From Chthoniobacteraceae bacterium (GTDB taxonomy: Bacteria; Verrucomicrobiota; Verrucomicrobiia; Chthoniobacterales; Chthoniobacteraceae): 61,270 nucleotides of DNA. A model generated the notes under the pieces. The model had not been told where the DNA came from. It saw only the letters and a list, made by a program, of their open reading frames with translations, and ran no database searches. Of the stretch, positions 39,250-47,875 are shown piece by piece. Location of the stretch: the NCBI GenBank assembly GCA_947449735.1, contig CANFTB010000029.1:1-61270 (forward strand), in the 5' to 3' direction. Made by a program: the position numbers and the translations under genes. Each line of letters begins with the position of its first letter. The first letter of the stretch is position 1.

Positions 39250-39992
39250 GGACCATCGCCGTGGCCTACCCCACTTCTGAAACAGCCCCAACCGGCGAAC
39301 CAGTTCTTAGTTTCGACTGGCGCAGGTCCAAGTGGTTCAAAGACCCGCTATCCAGGTTTCTTTTGGTTTCGGCCCTCGGCCACCTTTTGATCTTCATGCT
39401 CTTTCAAGTGGTATCGACGGAAAAGGTGACAGCCCCTGACCGCGAACGGGAGATGCAGTTCCTGAGCGCCGAAATTCCTGAGCACAAGGTGCTTTTGGAT
39501 GCCGTTGAGGCCGAGACTCCCCTCGCTGCCCTGAGCCATCAACTCCTTTCTGTGGGGAGCCTTCTGTCCCGTCCCTACGCATCCGCGTTCATGGATTCCA
39601 AGCCTGCTCCAAAGGAGGTTGCTCTCTGGAAAAACCCTTCAGCTGTTGCTCTTCCCCGGGGTTCATTTCATTCTGGGAAGGCCTCTGCGCAGCAACTAAT
39701 CCGCCACAAGCTTTTCGCGGGCAGACTGGTCCTGGAGGGCGGCCTCGGGAACCGCCTGGTCAACTCACCGGAAACGCCTTCCTCCCCCGCGGACAAGGCT
39801 CTAGAGCACGCCGAGTTCCTGCTGGGCGTGTCGGCTCCGGGCGAGGTTAAGTTCGTAATCCTTCAAAAATCCTCGGGAGACAGCCAGTCAGACCGCATCG
39901 CCGAACACTTTATCAGACAGACGGCCTTCGCGGCGGGAGAACAAGGCATACAGTGGGGCCATGCGCGGCTCGAATGGAAGGCCCTGCCCTAA
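39246..39992 (+). CDS. Divergent TonB-like energy transducer
   Basis: The 248-residue protein starts at a GTG overlapping the exbD stop by 4 bp; a second GTG lies at 39261. One membrane segment is seen at about 37-56 (FLLVSALGHLLIFMLFQVV). The C-terminal stretch (AEFLLGVSAPGEVKFVILQKSSGD and DRIAEHFIRQTAF) resembles the TonB C-terminal fold, in which a phrase like VLQSSGDPxLDxAA is usual. It lacks the long Pro-rich rod of classical TonB. Position after exbB-exbD supports the call; sequence alone is only suggestive. Confidence 0.6.
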   Translation: MRTIAVAYPTSETAPTGEPVLSFDWRRSKWFKDPLSRFLLVSALGHLLIFMLFQVVSTEKVTAPDREREMQFLSAEIPEHKVLLDAVEAETPLAALSHQLLSVGSLLSRPYASAFMDSKPAPKEVALWKNPSAVALPRGSFHSGKASAQQLIRHKLFAGRLVLEGGLGNRLVNSPETPSSPADKALEHAEFLLGVSAPGEVKFVILQKSSGDSQSDRIAEHFIRQTAFAAGEQGIQWGHARLEWKALP

Positions 39993-40030
39993 AGGGCTGC
40001 ACACGGGAGCCATACGCCCCAGAAAATCAG

Positions 40031-40255
40031 ATGATCCGCGTCAGCGTTACCTCCTTGTTTCTTCTCTTGATCGGCGTCAGCGCCGGAGTGGTTTTGCTTC
40101 TTTGGTTTGTGGACGCGTTCAACAGACGGAAGCGCGAGACACGCCAAAAAAAGAGCATCTGCTCATGCCCTCTTTGCTTCTTTGAGTTTACCAACGAAAC
40201 TCAAACCATCCTCCCTTCCTGCCCTCGCTGCGGAGCGCTGACATCCCGACATTAG
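40031..40255 (+). CDS. Small membrane-anchored zinc-ribbon protein
   Basis: The 74-residue protein (MIRVSVTSLFLLLIGVSAG) has one membrane helix at about 5-27, a basic linker (NRRKRETRQKKS), and a putative zinc ribbon with C44, C46, C49 and C64, C67. It lies 38 bp after the TonB-like gene in the same direction and is probably the last gene of that operon. I do not recognise a named family. The membrane-plus-zinc-ribbon layout suggests a regulatory or assembly accessory, but no function can be given. Confidence 0.6.
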   Translation: MIRVSVTSLFLLLIGVSAGVVLLLWFVDAFNRRKRETRQKKSICSCPLCFFEFTNETQTILPSCPRCGALTSRH

Positions 40256-40343
40256 CGAATGCAAAGCACCGGACTGACGGCAGCAACGCCGCAGGGCTCC
40301 CGGCATCGGGTTTGTCAGGAATGCGCCCTAAATTGACGCCTTC

Positions 40344-40372
40344 TTGTTTTCACTAGTTTTTCAGTCTGTAAA
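40344..40372 (+). promoter_or_regulatory. Candidate promoter of the phosphofructokinase gene
   Basis: TTGTTT (40344-40349) and TGTAAA (40367-40372) are 17 bp apart in an AT-rich patch. The predicted start near 40379 gives a leader of about 38 nt. A TTGACG at 40333 is an alternative -35. Confidence 0.3.
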
Positions 40373-40416
40373 CTTGTCTAATGGGAGCTGGATCTCCGCT
40401 GATACAACCCTGACTT

Positions 40417-41700
40417 ATGGAAACGAACATTGAACATTTAGGCTCCTGCTCATTCGTTTCCCCCCTGACCCACACCTCATTTGAAGTCAATTTCCGCTCG
40501 GACTCGGAAAAAGTACTTTTCGACCACCTGCGCAGCGAATCAAACAACGGAAACAGCAGCGCCAGCTTCGAGCTCGCCGGTCCGCGGGAACGCCTGTTTT
40601 TTGACCCGAGCAAGACCACGGCAGCGATTGTCACCTGCGGCGGACTCTGTCCGGGGCTCAACGACATCATCCGCGGCATCGTCACCCAGTGCCACAACCG
40701 CTACGGCGTCACGCGGATTTTCGGATTCCGCTACGGCTACCAGGGACTGATCTCGCGCTACGGGTTCACCCCCATGGTTTTGCGTCCGGAATCCGTCTCG
40801 CAGATCCACAACTTTGGCGGCTCCATTCTGGGGACCTCGCGTGGACACCAAGACATCACCGAAATGGTGGATCTGCTCGAGGAAATGAACGTCGACATCT
40901 TTTTTGTCGTCGGCGGCGACGGCACCCTGCGCGGCGCCTCGGCGATCACGGCGGAATGCCGGCGGCGCGGCCTGAAGAAGGCCGTCGTGGGAATCCCGAA
41001 GACGATCGACAACGACATCATGTACCTGGACAAGAGCTTCGGGTTTGAAACGGCCTTCGCCATGGCGGTGCAAGCGGTGCGCTCGGCCTTTGTCGAATCC
41101 ACGGGATCCCTGAACGGGATCGGTCTGCTCAAGCTGATGGGCCGCGACTCCGGCTTCATCGCGTGCTACGCAGCTCTTGCGGGCAGCAACGTAGACTTTG
41201 TGCTCATACCCGAGATTAATTTCGAGCTCGAGGGTTCAGGGGGACTGTTGGAGGCGCTCCACTACCGGGTGGCAAAGAGGCGCAGCGCCGTAGTTGTGGT
41301 GGCAGAGGGAGCGGGCCAGCACCTGCTTCCGAAGGGCACGGCCACCGACCCGAGCGGAAACTTGGTTTACGGTGACATTGGACTGTACCTGAGGGATCGA
41401 ATCACGGCCTCATTCAAGGAACGGCGCGTTTCCGCGACCGTCAAATACATCGATCCGAGCTACATGATCCGCAGCGTCCCGGCCAATGCCCAGGACAACG
41501 TGTACTGCTCGCAGCTCGCGCAGCACGCGGTGCATGCCGCCATGGCCGGAAAGACCGGGATGCTCGTCGGCCGCTGGCACGGCGCCTTCGTCCACCTACC
41601 GCTGGACATGGTCACCCACGGCCGGCGCAAAGTGGACCCCCAGGGCGAACTCTGGAACTCGGTTTTGGAAAGCACCGGCCAGCCCGCAAGACTCTACTAG
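40417..41700 (+). CDS. pfkA: 6-phosphofructokinase (plant/trypanosome-like group)
   Basis: The 427-residue enzyme phosphorylates fructose 6-phosphate in glycolysis. TCGGLCPG is at residues 73-80, GGDGT at 166-170 and GIPKTIDND at 192-200, followed by FGFETA and GRDSGFIA. The Gly in GGDGT favours ATP as donor, whereas the Lys in PKTIDND is shared with pyrophosphate-dependent enzymes. This mixed signature is typical of the large plant/trypanosome clade, whose studied members mostly use ATP. It has its own promoter region, and no glycolytic partner is adjacent. Confidence 0.9.
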   Translation: METNIEHLGSCSFVSPLTHTSFEVNFRSDSEKVLFDHLRSESNNGNSSASFELAGPRERLFFDPSKTTAAIVTCGGLCPGLNDIIRGIVTQCHNRYGVTRIFGFRYGYQGLISRYGFTPMVLRPESVSQIHNFGGSILGTSRGHQDITEMVDLLEEMNVDIFFVVGGDGTLRGASAITAECRRRGLKKAVVGIPKTIDNDIMYLDKSFGFETAFAMAVQAVRSAFVESTGSLNGIGLLKLMGRDSGFIACYAALAGSNVDFVLIPEINFELEGSGGLLEALHYRVAKRRSAVVVVAEGAGQHLLPKGTATDPSGNLVYGDIGLYLRDRITASFKERRVSATVKYIDPSYMIRSVPANAQDNVYCSQLAQHAVHAAMAGKTGMLVGRWHGAFVHLPLDMVTHGRRKVDPQGELWNSVLESTGQPARLY

Positions 41701-41818
41701 GCAGGGCCTCCGCCAGCGCGTCTAAGTGAGCCAAGGATACGAGGCGCCAGTTTTGCAACATCCCTCTCAGAGCGTTTGCAAAGCGCGTCCGTTTGTCGTG
41801 TGATTTCGCCCGCCGCAA

Positions 41819-44203
41819 ATGCGACAAGATCCACCCCAGCCGTCCGTTGAGTCCTGCCACTCCTGCGCCCTCCCGATGGACCTCGCGGACGTTGCGCCTC
41901 TCACCGTGGTGGAATGCCCCGGATGCGGCGCACCACAAACGGTATTCCAGCGGTTTGGCCCGTTTCTTCTGGAGCGCCTCCTGGGGGTCGGAGGAATGGG
42001 AGCGGTCTACGAGGCCATGGATGTCGCGCTGCAACGCCCAATTGCCGTTAAAGTTCTCCAGAAAACACTCAGCCACGATCGCGCGCTCACCGCCCAGTTT
42101 GAGCGCGAAGCAGCCCTCACCGCGCGGGTCAACCATCCTGGCGTCGTGCGCGTCTACTCCAGCGGCACTGCGCACGGGATGTTTTATATCGCCATGGAAC
42201 TCGTTGCCTGCGGGTCCCTTGACGGACTGATGGAAAAAGACGGAGCCATTCCGGAACCAGAATTGCTGAAGATCGGAATCCAGGTTGCCGAGGGACTTCT
42301 CGCTGCCAGCAGGGCCGGCCTCGTCCACCGCGACATCAAACCGGGTAACATTCTCTTCGCTGAACAGAGCCAGCCAAAAATCGTCGACTTCGGGCTGGCC
42401 CTTCAGTCCAACCAAACTCAATCGCCTGACGGCGAAATATGGGGAACGCCTTTCTACGTTTCCCCCGAGGCACTTGCGCTCCAACCCGAGGACCACCGCT
42501 CGGACATGTACTCCCTGGGAGCCACCCTCTGGCATGCTTTTGCGGCAGCCCCTCCGCACCCGTCCACGAGCATTTCCATCCAGGAGCTGCTCATGGCAAA
42601 GCGCCAACAGGTCGATCTCGGCAAAGTCTGTCCCTCCGCCCATCCACTGACGGTTACAGTTCTTAACCGAATGCTCGCATTCTCGCCCGACGAGCGCTTC
42701 CCCGACTACGATTCGCTCTTGAGTGAGATGAGATCCGCCCTCGCCGCGGTTCTTCAAGCCCAGTCCGCCCCGACCCGCCTTCCCAAAAAAGGAGGCGCGG
42801 CGAAAATCGGTTCTGCTCTCGCTCTCTCGCTCGCCTTGGGCGGCGCCGGCATCTGGTGGGCCATGCAGAAGAAGACGAGCTCCAACAATGAGGCGACAGT
42901 TGAACCCATCCTGCAAACGGACGAGGCCCGTCTTTTTCATGCGATTAACCTGTTGAAAGACGGAGCAAAACTGGAGACCGCTATCAAGCGACTGGAGCTA
43001 GTTTCAAGCAGCCCCGATCTTACCCCGGATTTACAGATCTGGTCGGCAATCTCCCTCGGCACGGCGTGGGCGCTCAAGGGCGATCTTACCCGGCAGAAAA
43101 CCGTGCTGCAGTCGGCACTCAATACGGTCCAAGGCGCCGATGAAGACCTTAAGAAGTTCGCATCCAGCCTGCTCCTCGCGGCCGACGCAGGCTCGAAGCT
43201 CGGGAACGACAGCACGCCGGGGAGGCGGCAACTTAAGCACCTCTGGCGCGCCCTGGGCGCCCTCACAAGGAACAATCTCCCCGAGGCTGCCGATGACTTT
43301 AAAAAAGCATCCCGGCCGTCATCGGAATACTCCGAGCTGGGCAAGGATCTTTTGCCACTAGCCGGTTTGATTTCGGGAAAGGTAGACGCCCTCCTTTCGC
43401 TCGAAAAAGAAATCGCCTCCGACGCCAAACCGGAGGGACGCAACACTCTGGTAAGACGCGCGGAGGAGCTTGCCGAGGCTCCCCACACGTCGCCACTTCT
43501 CAAGAACCAAAGCGTCGCACTGATCGCCAAGGCAAAAGCCGCAGTGGCGCGTGTACTGGAGGCAAAACAGTCTCCAAAACCAGCGCCCCCACAGCCAGAG
43601 ATAAAAGCGCAGCCAGCTCCAACCTCGCCCCCGCCCTCAACGGCTGCGCCCGTCGCGGCAGCCCCCAGCGCGGCACTCGAGGCTATTCGCTCCAAGATCT
43701 CACAGCATGTACAGTTCCTCCGTTTGAAAGAGGCGAAGAGTGAAGCGAGTGCGTTTCAGCCCGCAAATACCGCGGAACAGCTCGATTACCAGCGCCTCCT
43801 GCGGCAACTCGGCGCCGTTGAAGCCCTGTTTTCGTGGTGCATTCAGGAGGTCAATCGCGGAGGCACTCTCCCCTCTCCCGTCCTGCGAAACGGGACGCCG
43901 TTTAAGAGTGATCCGGTCAAAGCCAACGAAAAACAAATCATGGCGCAAGTTGCGCCGGGTACTCCGCCTGTGCCGATTTCCTGGGCCGAAATTTCACCCC
44001 TGTATCTGGTTAAACTGGTTCAGTTTCGACTAAACACGGCCCCGGCTCATCCCCAGCGGGCAGAATTGCTTTGGGGCGCAGGAAACGTCTACGCCCTCCT
44101 CGGTGCCAAGGGCAATGCCCGTCCCTTTCTCGAGGAGGCGGCTAAGCTCAACGCCTCCTATGCGGACGTTCTTCAGAGTCTTTTCTCAACGTCCAACCCG
44201 TAA
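41819..44203 (+). CDS. Transmembrane Ser/Thr protein kinase with N-terminal zinc ribbon
   Basis: The 794-residue protein starts with a zinc ribbon (C13, C16, C33, C36). The kinase domain (about 45-310) has the Gly loop GVGGMGAVYEA, catalytic K78, HRDIKPGN (170-177), DFG (190-192) and APE-like SPEA. A membrane segment lies at about 329-349. The remaining 440 residues are extracytoplasmic, with Ala-rich helical stretches that resemble TPR-type repeats and a Pro/Ala-rich linker at about 585-620. All catalytic residues are present, so it is probably active. It overlaps the convergent lactonase gene by 31 bp at their 3' ends. Confidence 0.88.
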   Translation: MRQDPPQPSVESCHSCALPMDLADVAPLTVVECPGCGAPQTVFQRFGPFLLERLLGVGGMGAVYEAMDVALQRPIAVKVLQKTLSHDRALTAQFEREAALTARVNHPGVVRVYSSGTAHGMFYIAMELVACGSLDGLMEKDGAIPEPELLKIGIQVAEGLLAASRAGLVHRDIKPGNILFAEQSQPKIVDFGLALQSNQTQSPDGEIWGTPFYVSPEALALQPEDHRSDMYSLGATLWHAFAAAPPHPSTSISIQELLMAKRQQVDLGKVCPSAHPLTVTVLNRMLAFSPDERFPDYDSLLSEMRSALAAVLQAQSAPTRLPKKGGAAKIGSALALSLALGGAGIWWAMQKKTSSNNEATVEPILQTDEARLFHAINLLKDGAKLETAIKRLELVSSSPDLTPDLQIWSAISLGTAWALKGDLTRQKTVLQSALNTVQGADEDLKKFASSLLLAADAGSKLGNDSTPGRRQLKHLWRALGALTRNNLPEAADDFKKASRPSSEYSELGKDLLPLAGLISGKVDALLSLEKEIASDAKPEGRNTLVRRAEELAEAPHTSPLLKNQSVALIAKAKAAVARVLEAKQSPKPAPPQPEIKAQPAPTSPPPSTAAPVAAAPSAALEAIRSKISQHVQFLRLKEAKSEASAFQPANTAEQLDYQRLLRQLGAVEALFSWCIQEVNRGGTLPSPVLRNGTPFKSDPVKANEKQIMAQVAPGTPPVPISWAEISPLYLVKLVQFRLNTAPAHPQRAELLWGAGNVYALLGAKGNARPFLEEAAKLNASYADVLQSLFSTSNP

Positions 44204-45024
44204 AACCGGGCGGCGTTTCCGCCAAAAAAAGCATCCTGCTCCGGCGCACTCCACCCGGCCGCCCACCGCCTAGCCGTCTCCAGCCAACGCTCATACGCGG
44301 ACGCCAGGAGGCACACGGGCCAGTCCGACCCCCACATTAAACGATCCCTTCCAAAAGCCTCCTCAACGACGGAGAGATAGGGTTGGAGCGATTCAAGACT
44401 CCAATCGTCCCAATTCGCCTCCGTCACAAGCCCCGAAACTTTGCAGTAAACATTCGGGTGGGACGCAATCCTTGCCAGATCCCTCGCCCAAGGTTCCAAG
44501 GTCCCCTTGGAAACCTCGGGCTTCGCACAATGATCCAGGACAAAGAGCTGGTTGGGAAGCTGCCCAACCAATTCCACAGCCGCGGGAAGCTGCCTAGGAA
44601 ACAGTAGCAGATCATATCGCAACCCATAGGGCTGCAGACATTTCAGGCCGCGCACAAAGTCCGCACCCAAAAGAAACCGGTCGTCCGGTTCGTCTTGAAC
44701 CACATGTCGGACCCCGACGAAGCGGCGGTTGGAAGAGAACTCGGAGAGCTGTCGCGCCACGTCCTCCGAACGCAAATCCACCCAGCCCACAACCCCAAGA
44801 ATCCGCGGATCTTTTTCAGCTAGCTCCAGCAACCACCGGCTCTCCTCCAAGCTCTGCCGCGCCTGCACGGCGATGGACCCCTCAAGACTAAGGGGAGACT
44901 GCAGGGCCTCCAAATCTCCAGGCAACCAATCCCGTTCGAGCGGGGAACCGACTTTGATCCAGGGATACTCCCGGGCGCTGTAGCTCCAGAAATGCTGATG
45001 CGAATCGATGCGAGCAGTGGCCAT
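44173..45024 (-). CDS. Amidohydrolase family 2 protein, L-fuconolactonase/L-rhamnonolactonase-like
   Basis: The 283-residue TIM-barrel enzyme begins MATARIDSHQHFWSYSAREYPWI. It has the HxH metal motif H9-Q-H11, and further motifs FVLDHCAKPE and LMWGSDWPVC. These are the hallmarks of lactonases that open fucono- or related aldonolactones. It is the last gene of a three-gene operon with a TIM-barrel isomerase-like protein and FucU, which supports a role in fucose-type sugar breakdown. A dehydrogenase for the first step is not in the operon. Confidence 0.85.
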   Translation of the reverse strand: MATARIDSHQHFWSYSAREYPWIKVGSPLERDWLPGDLEALQSPLSLEGSIAVQARQSLEESRWLLELAEKDPRILGVVGWVDLRSEDVARQLSEFSSNRRFVGVRHVVQDEPDDRFLLGADFVRGLKCLQPYGLRYDLLLFPRQLPAAVELVGQLPNQLFVLDHCAKPEVSKGTLEPWARDLARIASHPNVYCKVSGLVTEANWDDWSLESLQPYLSVVEEAFGRDRLMWGSDWPVCLLASAYERWLETARRWAAGWSAPEQDAFFGGNAARFYGLDVEKRL

Positions 45025-45111
45025 GAATCAGTTGAAGTCAAACGCTGGGAGCGCGAAGGTGGGGATCCAAGGCCCCGGGGGAAAAAGACCAGTTTTCTGA
45101 GAGGATCGGGT

Positions 45112-45558
45112 TTAGACAGTGCGGCAGCCCATCACCAGGAGGACGTTGGCCCAGAGCGACTGGTCGGCCGTCTGTATCGTGAGGACGTGGTCGGGAGAGT
45201 TCACCGCGTCGTAAAAGTCCCACTTCTGGATGGGCTCCAATCGCAGAGCCGAACCCGCCTGCTCCAGTTCCGCCTGGTACTGCGCCCATACCGGCGGTTC
45301 GCCGTGCTTCGCGTAAGGATCGTCCGCCGGAATGCCCATCGTGTGGATCGAATCCAGCGGCACGGCGCTCAGGAGAGCGCGAAGCACCTGCGTGCAGTTC
45401 ACCACGCCAGGCGTGAGCGCTAGGCTGACCACCTCGGCGTTCGGCCCCTTCTTGCTGGAGGCCGGATAATTACCGTCGGCGATTAAGATCTTGGCGTGAT
45501 GTCCGGCACGCGCCAGAACTTCGGTAATTTTGGGATGCAGGAGCTGATGTTTAAGCAT
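45112..45558 (-). CDS. fucU: RbsD/FucU family sugar mutarotase
   Basis: The 148-residue protein shows the family pattern MLKHQLLHPKITEVLARAGHHAKILIADGNYP, including the DGNYP phrase. The C-terminal half has QADQSLWANVLL-like residues (TADQSLWANVLLVMG). FucU interconverts alpha and beta anomers of L-fucose; RbsD does the same for ribose. The neighbouring lactonase favours fucose or a related 6-deoxy sugar. The start overlaps the upstream gene by 8 bp. Confidence 0.88.
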   Translation of the reverse strand: MLKHQLLHPKITEVLARAGHHAKILIADGNYPASSKKGPNAEVVSLALTPGVVNCTQVLRALLSAVPLDSIHTMGIPADDPYAKHGEPPVWAQYQAELEQAGSALRLEPIQKWDFYDAVNSPDHVLTIQTADQSLWANVLLVMGCRTV

Positions 45559-46384
45559 GTGAAATCGGTTTGAGTCCTGTGAGCGTCAGATAGCTGTCGA
45601 TGGTTCGCTGCGCCGCCGTGGAGGAATCAGGGAGGGGAAGGACTTCCGCGGAGAGGAACCCGTCGTAAGACATCTTCTTCAAAACCGCCACGACCTCCGT
45701 GATGTTGAGATGCCCGAAACCCACAGCCCGTCTGTTGGAGTCCGCAAAGTGGACGTGTCCGAGCGAAGACCCCAACTCGAACAGGGTTCCAGGAATGTCG
45801 GCCTCCTCAATGTTCATGTGAAAGAGGTCGGCAAGGATACGCACCCCCGTCAGTCCACGCTCCTTCAAAAAAGAGGAGGCATCCAACTGCCGGTTGAAAA
45901 GATTAGTTTCATACCGGTTCAGCGGTTCGTAAAGGAAAGCGTTTCCAGTAGCGGCCGCGGCGCGCTGCGCACCCTCAAGCCCTTCGGCAAGCCAGTCCAA
46001 TGCTTGCTCCCGCTCCACCCCCGGCTCCACCCTGCCCTGCATGGACCCCAAAATCGCGGGTGCGCACAACGCGCCGGCGCGGGCCGCCATCTCCTCGATG
46101 AACTTGCGGGCCCTGCTGCGAATCTCTGCATCAGGGTGACACAAGTGCAACCGATGCTTCACCCAGCCAGCCCCGGTGCCAACGGCAGCCACGGCTACAC
46201 GGTACCGGCTCATCAGAGCGGAAACTTCGCCTACGGGAATTGCAGAGGGGTCGGGCGCGAAAATCTCCACCCCGTCAAAGCCCAACGCATCGGCCTGCTT
46301 GAACGCTGCCTCCAACCCGTCCCAAAAAACGAAAGGACCTCCGGACGCCTCCGGAACCAACGATACAGTGACTGCAGACTTCAT
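45551..46384 (-). CDS. Cytoplasmic sugar phosphate isomerase/epimerase-like TIM-barrel protein
   Basis: The 277-residue protein has no signal peptide, unlike the two related proteins elsewhere in the window. It begins MKSAVTVSLVPEASGGPFVFWDGLEAAF. Metal-site-like residues are FLYEPLNRYETN (Glu), ADLFHMNIEE (Asp/His), GHVHFADSNR (His, Asp) and GFLSAEVLPLPD (Glu), a pattern close to hydroxypyruvate isomerase/tagatose-3-epimerase types. As first gene of the fucU-lactonase operon it may isomerise the sugar or a keto intermediate. Exact reaction unknown. Confidence 0.83.
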   Translation of the reverse strand: MKSAVTVSLVPEASGGPFVFWDGLEAAFKQADALGFDGVEIFAPDPSAIPVGEVSALMSRYRVAVAAVGTGAGWVKHRLHLCHPDAEIRSRARKFIEEMAARAGALCAPAILGSMQGRVEPGVEREQALDWLAEGLEGAQRAAAATGNAFLYEPLNRYETNLFNRQLDASSFLKERGLTGVRILADLFHMNIEEADIPGTLFELGSSLGHVHFADSNRRAVGFGHLNITEVVAVLKKMSYDGFLSAEVLPLPDSSTAAQRTIDSYLTLTGLKPISHA

Positions 46385-46426
46385 ATAGTTCGATGGGTAC
46401 TTAAGTTAGGGCTTTTGACGGCCGAG

Positions 46427-46464
46427 TCAGTATTACTATGAACACGATAATTAATACCAACTGA
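46427..46464. promoter_or_regulatory. Operator candidate upstream of the fucose-type operon
   Basis: GTATTA (46430-46435) and TAATAC (46452-46457) are exact inverted copies 16 bp apart. An outer TCAG (46427-46430) and CTGA (46461-46464) are also inverted. The element is AT-rich and lies 43-80 bp upstream of the first gene of the operon, as expected for a sugar-responsive repressor site. No regulator gene is adjacent. Confidence 0.45.
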
Positions 46465-46570
46465 TTTTGTCGTGCGCCCCGGTTTGGCATCCATGCGCCG
46501 GGTCAAACCAAAGGCGCCGCAGAGCATCACCCATTTCCACCACCAAGCCCGGACCGCCGCACATTCACTA

Positions 46571-47620
46571 CTACGCCTTGACCAAGCGCTCGGGAACCGG
46601 CGCCAGACCGTCCCTGAAACGCATCACGCTATCGATCGTCACACGCGCTATTTCAGACAAGGCCTCCCTCGTCAAAAAAGCCTGGTGCGCAGTAATAAGC
46701 ACGTTTGGAAAGCTTATCAGTCGAGCCAGCTCGTCGTCCTGCAGCACCGCTCCGGAGTGATCCTCGAAAAAAATTCCCTCCTCCTCCTCGTAAACATCCA
46801 GGGCCACTCCGCCAAGGTGACCGGATTTCAACGCATCGATCACCGCGGAACTCTCCACGAGTTTGCCTCGGCTGGTGTTCACCAAAAAGGCCCCCGGCTT
46901 CATCAGCGAAAGCGTGGAGGCATTGAGCAGGTGGTGCGTCTCCTGCGATAACGGCAGGTGTAGACTTACGATGTCGCTTTCCGAAAGAAGCGGTCCCAAG
47001 TCGGCGTAAATGATCCCGTTCGCATCCGCCCATTCCAGAGCCGGCCGCGGGTCATGGGCGAGCACGCGGCATCCAAATCCGCGGAATATCTGGGCCGCAG
47101 CGCGCCCGATTTTTCCGGTGCCGACAATCCCAACCGTCTTGCCGTAAAGGTCGAACCCCACAAGACCGCTGAGCGAAAAGTTCTGTTCGCGGACACGATT
47201 GTAAGCGCGGTGGATTTTCCGGTTCAACGCCAGCAACAGCGCGACAGCATGCTCCGCTACGGCGTGGGGTGAATACGCAGGCACGCGCACGACGGTCATC
47301 CCGAGCTCGCCAGCGGCGCCCCTGTCCACGTTGTTAAACCCGGCGCAACGCAGTGCCACAAGCTTCACGCCAAGCTCGGAAAGCCGCGTCAAACAGCCTC
47401 GGTCCAGCCTGTCGTTTACGAACACACATACGACATTCGAGCCAGCGGCGGTGCTCGCGGTGTCCTCCGTCAGCCGAAACTCATGATATCGAAGCCCCAC
47501 CCCAGCCTCCCCCGCAACCGGGCCGAAATACTCGCGGTCGTATGGCTTGGTGTCGTAAAAAGAGAGGGAGACCGGCGGCTTCGCCGTCACATTCCCGGGG
47601 CCGAGGTTTTCGTCTGGCAT
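46571..47620 (-). CDS. ldhA: D-lactate dehydrogenase (fermentative, LdhA type)
   Basis: The 349-residue NAD-dependent enzyme reduces pyruvate to D-lactate. It matches E. coli LdhA in many blocks: ALRCAGFNNVD, VVRVPAYSPHAVAEHA, NRKIHRAYNRVREQNFSL, the NAD site GIVGTGKIG, VNTSRGKLV, ALDVYEEEEGIFFEDHS and VLITAHQAFLTREAL, which holds the catalytic His. The first 16 residues are an extra tail; an internal start is not evident. Divergent from the AI-2E family transporter. Confidence 0.93.
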   Translation of the reverse strand: MPDENLGPGNVTAKPPVSLSFYDTKPYDREYFGPVAGEAGVGLRYHEFRLTEDTASTAAGSNVVCVFVNDRLDRGCLTRLSELGVKLVALRCAGFNNVDRGAAGELGMTVVRVPAYSPHAVAEHAVALLLALNRKIHRAYNRVREQNFSLSGLVGFDLYGKTVGIVGTGKIGRAAAQIFRGFGCRVLAHDPRPALEWADANGIIYADLGPLLSESDIVSLHLPLSQETHHLLNASTLSLMKPGAFLVNTSRGKLVESSAVIDALKSGHLGGVALDVYEEEEGIFFEDHSGAVLQDDELARLISFPNVLITAHQAFLTREALSEIARVTIDSVMRFRDGLAPVPERLVKA

Positions 47621-47875
47621 TGCAGTGAGTTATTTCAACATTCGCACAAGCTCCAGAGCAGACTCCAAAAGATTGTTTGCAGCAGCCTGAGCGGTCAACC
47701 GGGCGGAGGCGACTCAGGCCGGGTACAGTCTCCGCGTCTAAAATACGGATCCTCACAATTCCAAGCTTCTCTTAAGAGGTTAATCGAGCGGGCCCAAATC
47801 TCTATAAATGATCGTTGCTTGGCATGCTTGAACTGCAGTGGCATGCTGGCAAGCGCTGTTGCCCAGCTACCGTTC

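Noticed and set aside
41612..42940. Long minus-strand frame (442 codons) antisense to the kinase gene
   Set aside because: The kinase reading frame contains all catalytic motifs. The antisense frame has none and also runs into pfkA.
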